The notes under the pieces: generated by a model | Database searches by the model: none | Told to the model about the DNA's origin: nothing | What the model saw: only the letters and a program-made list of their open reading frames with translations | Position numbers and translations under genes: made by a program | Shown here: piece by piece, positions 32,312 through 36,734 of the stretch | Numbering within the stretch: the first letter of the stretch is position 1 | Layout: each line of letters starts with the position of its first letter | Assembly (NCBI GenBank): GCA_018714755.1 | Contig: DVMY01000046.1 | Location: 1 to 36,734, forward strand | Source of the DNA: Candidatus Aphodousia faecigallinarum | GTDB lineage: Bacteria; Pseudomonadota; Gammaproteobacteria; Burkholderiales; Burkholderiaceae_F | Reading direction: 5' to 3' | Length of the DNA: 36,734 bases

Positions 32312-33610
32312 TTATTCAGGTATTTCAACGTATCCGACACCATTGTCAATCCTGACAACCGTGTTGAGCTTTTCACTCAATGCACGGATCTTTTCCAACG
32401 TTTGAGTCGATCCGGACAACTGTGGCCAGCCTCGTTGAGCGCGGCTGCTGTGCTGTCCCAAGTCAACGGGGTAGAGCTTCACATCCTTCACCTTCCCGTC
32501 TTCAATGGCCCAAGAAGCAGCGAAAGCATCCCAAATGTCGGGCATCGCAGGATAACCTACTTTTCCGCCCTTGCTGCGATTGTCCATATACTCACCGACT
32601 CGCGTATCTTGTGACAGGCGCATCTTCACAAAAGCGTCATGAGGCTGAGCAGCGATTGTTTCGGTTTGGAAAATAAAATTGCCGAGACTATGGAAAATCA
32701 CGCCACCGTTGTAAACCTCAACTCCGCGAAGCATGTGGGGACCATGTCCGATCACCACATTGGCGCCGGCGTCAATCACTTTGTGCGTAATGGAGGAGAC
32801 AAACTCAGGAATACTGAAGAAATCCTTTCCGATCATCTCATGCGTATGCAGACTAAACAGCACCACATCGGCCTGCTTCTTGGCTTCACGGATTTCACCG
32901 AGAATCCGTTCCTCATCAATGGGGTCCGGAATGGTTTCAATAAAATTGCGATCATCCAAAACAAATTGATAGGAACCGAAATGCGCGATATTGTCGGGCA
33001 GTGGAGCCGCATACCCCAATTCAACAGTCAATTCCTGCATGTCGTTGATATGAAGTGATTTGGCAAGACGATTAACCGTGCTGAATGTTTCCTGGTCAAC
33101 GTGATAAATCGTTTTGTAGCGCAGAGGATTCAAACCGGGACGTCCACCCATTCTGAACCCTTGACCGCCCGCGGCTGCCGCCGGGTCGAAATTAGAAGTC
33201 GCGCCGATTAATGCGATGCGAGCGCCATTGGTTTCCAGGTAACATGCGTTGCTTGCTTCCTGAAGCGTCGCCCCTGTTCCGGCAAAAACCATGCTGCGTT
33301 CTTTTAAGTGCTTAATGGTTGCCAAGACACCTAAAGGACCAAAATCGCCTGAGTGATTGTTAGCGGTATTAAACAGGTTGAAGCCATAGCGCTTCATGTC
33401 ATCGAGCATCTCCGGATCCGTCATGGCCCATGTGCCACCGCTTGCCGCGGCAGGGAAACCTTCACTATTGTGGAAAGTCATTTCCAAATTGGCAAAGCGC
33501 ACATCATGAGATTCAATAAGCTGCTTTAACGGCTCAAACCCTGGATGCCCCTGATCGGGTAAACGGCGAGTAATAAAGCTGTCACCGGTGGCAATAAAAG
33601 TTGTCTTCAT
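32312..33610 (-). CDS. CapA-family protein (metallophosphatase fold)
   Basis: A 432-aa protein of the CapA group, named for poly-gamma-glutamate capsule synthesis and with a metallophosphoesterase-like fold. Diagnostic segments: FIATGDSFITRRL (start), VRFANLEMTFHNSEG, FNLFNTANNHSGDFGPLGV, VFAGTGATLQEA, DVVLFSLHTHEM, ANVVIGHGPHMLRGVEVYNGGVIFHSLGNFIFQ. No signal peptide is visible, so it is probably cytoplasmic. No capB, capC or other capsule gene is adjacent, so a capsule role is not supported. An AGGAG-containing site lies before the ATG at 33610. Single-gene unit ending at a strong terminator. Confidence 0.88.
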   Translation of the reverse strand: MKTTFIATGDSFITRRLPDQGHPGFEPLKQLIESHDVRFANLEMTFHNSEGFPAAASGGTWAMTDPEMLDDMKRYGFNLFNTANNHSGDFGPLGVLATIKHLKERSMVFAGTGATLQEASNACYLETNGARIALIGATSNFDPAAAAGGQGFRMGGRPGLNPLRYKTIYHVDQETFSTVNRLAKSLHINDMQELTVELGYAAPLPDNIAHFGSYQFVLDDRNFIETIPDPIDEERILGEIREAKKQADVVLFSLHTHEMIGKDFFSIPEFVSSITHKVIDAGANVVIGHGPHMLRGVEVYNGGVIFHSLGNFIFQTETIAAQPHDAFVKMRLSQDTRVGEYMDNRSKGGKVGYPAMPDIWDAFAASWAIEDGKVKDVKLYPVDLGQHSSRAQRGWPQLSGSTQTLEKIRALSEKLNTVVRIDNGVGYVEIPE

Positions 33611-33760
33611 GGCAGGATCTCCTATAACACCACATTTATTATCCTCTGTTTCTGGCGCAGTGCAATAGTTATTTTCGCCGAGCGTTATATAGATAAAGTT
33701 GACTAGTTAAAACCTACGAAAAAAACAGAAAATGATATGAGCGTGATAACATGATCAAAT

Positions 33761-33814
33761 GCGGTCGCCTTACAAAGGGTGGCTGACCGCGCCTAGGTTG
33801 CCGCTTAAGCAACC
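33761..33814 (+). promoter_or_regulatory. Two-hairpin structured leader of the ABC operon
   Basis: Hairpin 1: GCGGTCGCC (33761-33769) pairs with GGC-T-GACCGC (33781-33790), one bulged T, 11-nt loop. Hairpin 2: GGTTGC (33796-33801) pairs with GCAACC (33809-33814), 7-nt loop. They lie about 80 nt before the binding-protein gene, in an otherwise gene-free 284-nt gap. I cannot match them to a known riboswitch class. Confidence 0.4.
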
Positions 33815-33894
33815 AACCGTAAAAATCGGGCTGCGCTCCCTTTCCTTTTCATTTATTTGCGCAGAATCGAACCTAAAACAAAGGAAAAGGCAAT

Positions 33895-34881
33895 ATGAAA
33901 TTCGGCAAACTCACTTTGGCTGCCGCCGCGGCAGCTACCCTCTTGGCATTGAGCGGTTGTGGAGAACAATCAGACAGTGCCGCCCCTCAATCAAAAGATG
34001 TGCCTGTATTGGGCATTGTTCAACTAGTGGAACACCCCGCGCTGGATGAGGCCAATCGTGGCATCGTGGACGCCATTAAGGCTCGAGGTCTCAAAGTTGA
34101 GTTTGACCAACAAAACGCGCAAGCAGATCAATCCAATCTCGGCAACATTGCTCAGCGTTTTGTCAGCCAACAGTATCCTTTGATTTTCGCAATCGCGACA
34201 CCCGCCGCACAAGTAGTCGCCAACGCTACGGATAAAACACCTATTGTCGCCACGGCTGTGACCGATTTTGAAGTGGCTAAACTTGTCAAGTCCAATAAAA
34301 AACCTCAAACCAACGTCACAGGTTCCTCTGATCTCAATCCCGTCGCTGAACAAGTTAAGCTTATGCTTGAGCTCGTTCCCAATGCGAAACGCATCGGCAC
34401 GATTTACAACAGCTCCGAGATTAACTCCCAATTTCAAGCTCAGATTCTGAAAGAAGAATTGCAAAAACGCGGACTGACCTTAGTTGAACTGACCGTGTCT
34501 TCTGTCAATGACGTTCAACAAACCGCGCAAAGCATGATCGGTAAAGTGGATGTCATTTACGTCCCCACTGACAACATTATCGCATCAGCGATGCCTGTTC
34601 TCACCAAAATCACCACGCCCGCCGGCATCGGTGTCATCACCGGTGAAGAAGGCATGCTCAAAGGTGGCGGCTTAGCCACTGTCGGAGTGGATTACTACAA
34701 CCTTGGTCAAATCGCGGGTAATATGGGAGCCGATATTTTGGAAGGTAAAGCCAAGCCTCAAGACATGGCGATTCGATATCAAACAGAATTCAAATCAAAG
34801 ATAAACGCGACGGTCGCCGAACAATTAGAAATTAAGGTTCCTGAATCCTTGGCTAAAATTGCTGAACTCGTGCGTTATTAA
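33895..34881 (+). CDS. ABC transporter substrate-binding lipoprotein (ABC_sub_bind / TrpX-like)
   Basis: A 328-aa periplasmic binding lipoprotein: signal peptide MKFGKLTLAAAAAATLLALSGC with lipobox LSGC (C22). The ABC_sub_bind family core follows: VLGIVQLVEHPALDEANRGIVDAIKARGL, QQYPLIFAIATPAAQVVAN, TPIVATAVTDFEVAKLV, KRIGTIYNSSEINS, YVPTDNIIASAMPVLTKI. In streptococci a relative (TrpX) binds tryptophan and other aromatic amino acids; whether that holds here is unproven. AAAGGAAAAGG is a strong ribosome site. First gene of a three-gene operon with a permease and ATPase. Confidence 0.9.
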   Translation: MKFGKLTLAAAAAATLLALSGCGEQSDSAAPQSKDVPVLGIVQLVEHPALDEANRGIVDAIKARGLKVEFDQQNAQADQSNLGNIAQRFVSQQYPLIFAIATPAAQVVANATDKTPIVATAVTDFEVAKLVKSNKKPQTNVTGSSDLNPVAEQVKLMLELVPNAKRIGTIYNSSEINSQFQAQILKEELQKRGLTLVELTVSSVNDVQQTAQSMIGKVDVIYVPTDNIIASAMPVLTKITTPAGIGVITGEEGMLKGGGLATVGVDYYNLGQIAGNMGADILEGKAKPQDMAIRYQTEFKSKINATVAEQLEIKVPESLAKIAELVRY

Positions 34882-34897
34882 CTTATAGAAGCGAACT

Positions 34898-34923
34898 CCC
34901 GGCGTCTAATAAATGGCGCCGGG
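34898..34923 (+). promoter_or_regulatory. Intercistronic hairpin between binding-protein and permease genes
   Basis: The stem CCCGGCG / CGCCGGG with a 12-nt loop has no U-tract after it. Such hairpins often protect the binding-protein message so that it is made in excess. The track's permease ATG (34913) lies in its loop. Confidence 0.6.
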
Positions 34924-34939
34924 ACAAAATCAGATAAAA

Positions 34940-35821
34940 ATGATTGATATTTTGATTCCCACCGTTGCCCAGGGACTTTTGTGGGCGCTTTTGGCTTTGG
35001 GCGTATATATAACCTTTCGCGTGCTCGACATCGCCGATCTGTCCGTGGAAGGTAGTTTCCCTCTGGGAGCGGCTGTTGCCGCTACCGCCCTTGTTAACGG
35101 TTACGGTATGATCCCCGCCTTTTTATTGGCTGCCGCTGCCGGTGCGTTAGCGGGCATAGTGACCGGTTTTTTCACCACCCAATTGCGCATTCCCGCGCTT
35201 TTAGCCGGCATTCTGACCATGATCGGGCTGTACTCAGTCAACCTGCATGTCATGGGAAAAGCCAACATTGCCCTATTGCGAGTCGAAACCATCTTTACCT
35301 ACACGGAATCTTTTGGGCTTAATTCCGCCTCTGCCATGCTGATTGTGGGTATTCTGGCTGCGCTTTTAGTCGGCGGTGTCATGTATTGGTTTTTTGGCAC
35401 AGAAATCGGCACGGCGATTCGTGCCACGGGATGCAATCCCCAAATGGCGCGAGCCCAAGGCGTCAACACCAATAAAATGATTCTGTTTGGCTTACTTATC
35501 AGCAACGCATTGGTGGCGCTTTCCGGCGCTTTGGTCGCGCAATCCAATGGTTTTGCCGATGTCGGCATGGGAACGGGCACCATTGTGATTGGCCTGGCCT
35601 CTGTAATTATCGGCGAGGTTCTTTTTGGAACAAAGAGCTTTAAAAATTGCCTTATTTCGGTGATTTTAGGCTCAATTGTGTATCGGCTGGTGATTGCCAT
35701 CGTGCTTCAACTCGGCATGCCGCCCAACGACCTGAAATTATTTACCGCCCTTTTAGTGGCCCTGGCCTTGTCCATGCCCCTTATTCGGGAAAAAATGCGG
35801 CAACGCCGCTCTCGCATTTAA
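34940..35821 (+). CDS. ABC transporter permease (branched-chain amino-acid permease fold, TrpY-like)
   Basis: A 293-aa inner-membrane permease: MIDILIPTVAQGLLWALLALGVYITFRVLDIADLSVEGSFPLGAAV, a helix pattern of eight or more membrane segments, and the cytoplasmic coupling stretch TEIGTAIRATGCNPQMARAQGVNTNKMILFGLLISNAL. FADVGMGTGTIVIGLASVIIGEVLF is typical of LivH/LivM-like permeases partnered with ABC_sub_bind proteins. The ATG at 34940 is preferred to 34913 because homologues begin close to it and 34913 lies in a hairpin loop; neither has a good Shine-Dalgarno. The ATPase gene starts 17 nt after its stop. Confidence 0.9.
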   Translation: MIDILIPTVAQGLLWALLALGVYITFRVLDIADLSVEGSFPLGAAVAATALVNGYGMIPAFLLAAAAGALAGIVTGFFTTQLRIPALLAGILTMIGLYSVNLHVMGKANIALLRVETIFTYTESFGLNSASAMLIVGILAALLVGGVMYWFFGTEIGTAIRATGCNPQMARAQGVNTNKMILFGLLISNALVALSGALVAQSNGFADVGMGTGTIVIGLASVIIGEVLFGTKSFKNCLISVILGSIVYRLVIAIVLQLGMPPNDLKLFTALLVALALSMPLIREKMRQRRSRI

Positions 35822-35838
35822 TCACTCGGGAGAACGTT

Positions 35839-36627
35839 ATGCTTAAGATCGAAAATATTCATAAAACGTTTTTCCCCGGCAGTGTCAACGAAAAGCGTGC
35901 TCTTCAAGGGGTCTCTTTGACACTTAATGACGGTGATTTCGCTACGGTCATCGGTTCAAACGGCGCAGGGAAATCCACTTTGTTAAACGCGATCGCCGGA
36001 GCATTCCCCATTGATCAAGGGCGAATCAGCATTGACGGCGTTGATGTATCCCACATGCCGGAATATGAACGAGCGAAATATATTGGCCGCGTTTTCCAAG
36101 ACCCGATGAAGGGAACAGCAGGCAAAATGATGATTGAAGAAAATCTGGCGCTTGCCAGTTGGAGAGGACGGCGTCTTGGTTTAAATTGGAGTTTTAAGGC
36201 AGAAAGAACCGCTCAGTTTAAAGAAGCGCTCAAAGAGCTCGACCTGGGGCTTGAGGATCGTATGAGCGCTCATGTCGGCTTGTTGTCCGGCGGTCAAAGA
36301 CAAGCCGTCACACTTCTGATGGCGACACTGGTCAAACCCAAACTGTTGCTTTTGGATGAACACACGGCCGCCTTGGATCCTAAAACAGCGGAAAAGGTTT
36401 TACGACTGACAGAACGGTTGGTTAACGCGGATCGCCTCACAACACTTATGATCACGCACAACATGAGAGACGCCTTGCGTTTTGGCAATCGCCTCATCAT
36501 GATGCATCAAGGACGAATCGTGGTTGATGTCAAAGCTGAAGAGAAAGCCAATCTCACCGTGCCCGATCTACTAGGACTATTTGAAAAGGGCGCTGGCGTT
36601 GTTACAGACGAAATGCTTCTGTCTTAA
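35839..36627 (+). CDS. ABC transporter ATP-binding protein (TrpZ-like)
   Basis: A 262-aa ATPase powering the upstream permease. Walker A GSNGAGKST (about residues 38-46), Q-loop RVFQDPMKG, signature LLSGGQRQAVTLLMATL, Walker B LLLLDEHTAALDP and H-loop THN (MITHNM) are all present. The ATG at 35839 is chosen over the track's 35647 because the latter overlaps the permease gene; GGGAG lies 6 nt before 35839. Walker B carries HTAALDP rather than the usual PTxxLDP, as in LivG-like relatives that pair with this permease family. It ends the operon before a terminator. Confidence 0.93.
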   Translation: MLKIENIHKTFFPGSVNEKRALQGVSLTLNDGDFATVIGSNGAGKSTLLNAIAGAFPIDQGRISIDGVDVSHMPEYERAKYIGRVFQDPMKGTAGKMMIEENLALASWRGRRLGLNWSFKAERTAQFKEALKELDLGLEDRMSAHVGLLSGGQRQAVTLLMATLVKPKLLLLDEHTAALDPKTAEKVLRLTERLVNADRLTTLMITHNMRDALRFGNRLIMMHQGRIVVDVKAEEKANLTVPDLLGLFEKGAGVVTDEMLLS

Positions 36628-36636
36628 TTGGGGTTG

Positions 36637-36670
36637 AGGGACAAAAATCGTCATCATTTTTTGTCCCTTT
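36637..36670 (+). terminator. Terminator after the ABC operon
   Basis: The 11-bp stem AGGGACAAAAA / TTTTTGTCCCT ends in a short T run. The remaining 64 nt to the window end hold no recognisable feature. Confidence 0.75.
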
Positions 36671-36734
36671 CCCTTACGAAATGTTTTGAGTTTGATTTTT
36701 GTCAGATTTCATGGGGTGTTTGCCTCATTGTTCT

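Noticed and set aside
33699-33710. TrpR-operator-like TTGACTAGTTAA upstream of the TrpX-like operon
   Set aside because: It matches only one half plus the centre of the E. coli operator, TrpR is mainly known from gammaproteobacteria, and the substrate is not proven to be tryptophan.
33759-34049. 96-aa ORF overlapping the leader and the start of the binding-protein gene
   Set aside because: No ribosome site, it runs through two stable hairpins and into another coding frame, and its composition is not protein-like.
1-36734. Mobile elements, prophage, CRISPR array or integrated island
   Set aside because: No transposase, integrase, phage structural gene, att-like repeat next to either tRNA, or regularly spaced repeats were found.

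Overview
The window looks like a chromosomal segment of a strictly or facultatively anaerobic betaproteobacterium, most likely Burkholderiales of the Sutterellaceae type (Sutterella/Parasutterella-like). That assignment is an inference. It rests on the proteobacterial gene orders nadD-rsfS-rlmH-maf and gmk-rpoZ-spoT, a base composition near 50% G+C, and an anaerobic gene set: an [FeFe] hydrogenase, a rubrerythrin module, a di-heme fumarate-reductase-type cytochrome b and a DcuC-type C4-dicarboxylate carrier. I see no prophage, insertion sequence, CRISPR array or integron. Most of the window is ordinary housekeeping DNA with short intergenic gaps and many clear intrinsic terminators.

Layout. 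1-1132 (-): an alanine/glycine:cation symporter cut by the window edge. 1408-5270 (+): pepN, fbp and an unlisted 55-aa membrane protein. 5354-7558: a sigma70-like promoter, an [FeFe] hydrogenase fused to a rubredoxin-rubrerythrin-rubredoxin module, and a terminator. Then mscL (-), tRNA-Gly(CCC), trmB and uppP. 9931-10646: a probable 6S RNA gene with its own promoter, followed by an EVE-domain gene. 10666-12626: tRNA-Thr(CGT) and the methionine ABC genes metN-metI without metQ. 12635-13180 (-): a LapA-like membrane/coiled-coil protein. 13323-15127: upp, two identical 12-bp palindromes, and an isolated frdC. 15187-17513: a DUF4156-type lipoprotein, and on the minus strand a carbamoylase-type M20 hydrolase followed by a NarL-type response regulator. 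17722-20583: a tandem repeat and leader hairpin, a DcuC-type transporter and an AbgA-like amidohydrolase. 20646-23120: a short UvrA paralogue. 23239-30851: yebC, purD, nadD, rsfS, rlmH, maf, gmk, rpoZ and spoT. 30922-33610: an NSS-type sodium symporter convergent with a CapA-like gene (-). 33895-36627: a three-gene ABC uptake operon (binding lipoprotein, permease, ATPase).

How it works together. Amino-acid and peptide use recurs: PepN, the AGCS and NSS symporters, MetNI, two M20 hydrolases and the TrpX-like ABC operon. This suggests an asaccharolytic lifestyle with C4-dicarboxylate exchange (DcuC) and fumarate respiration (FrdC). The hydrogenase-rubrerythrin fusion is the most unusual gene. 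All cluster-ligand motifs are intact, and a well-spaced Shine-Dalgarno/ATG sits exactly at the domain junction, so one gene may yield both a hydrogenase-peroxidase fusion and free rubrerythrin.

Other points worth attention are the paired palindromes upstream of the orphan frdC, the 6S RNA, several start codons that directly abut terminator U-tracts, and structured leaders upstream of the dcuC-type gene and the ABC operon. Starts in the supplied ORF track were corrected where Shine-Dalgarno sequence, homology or an overlapping RNA gene demanded it. No database search was possible; family names come from motif recognition.
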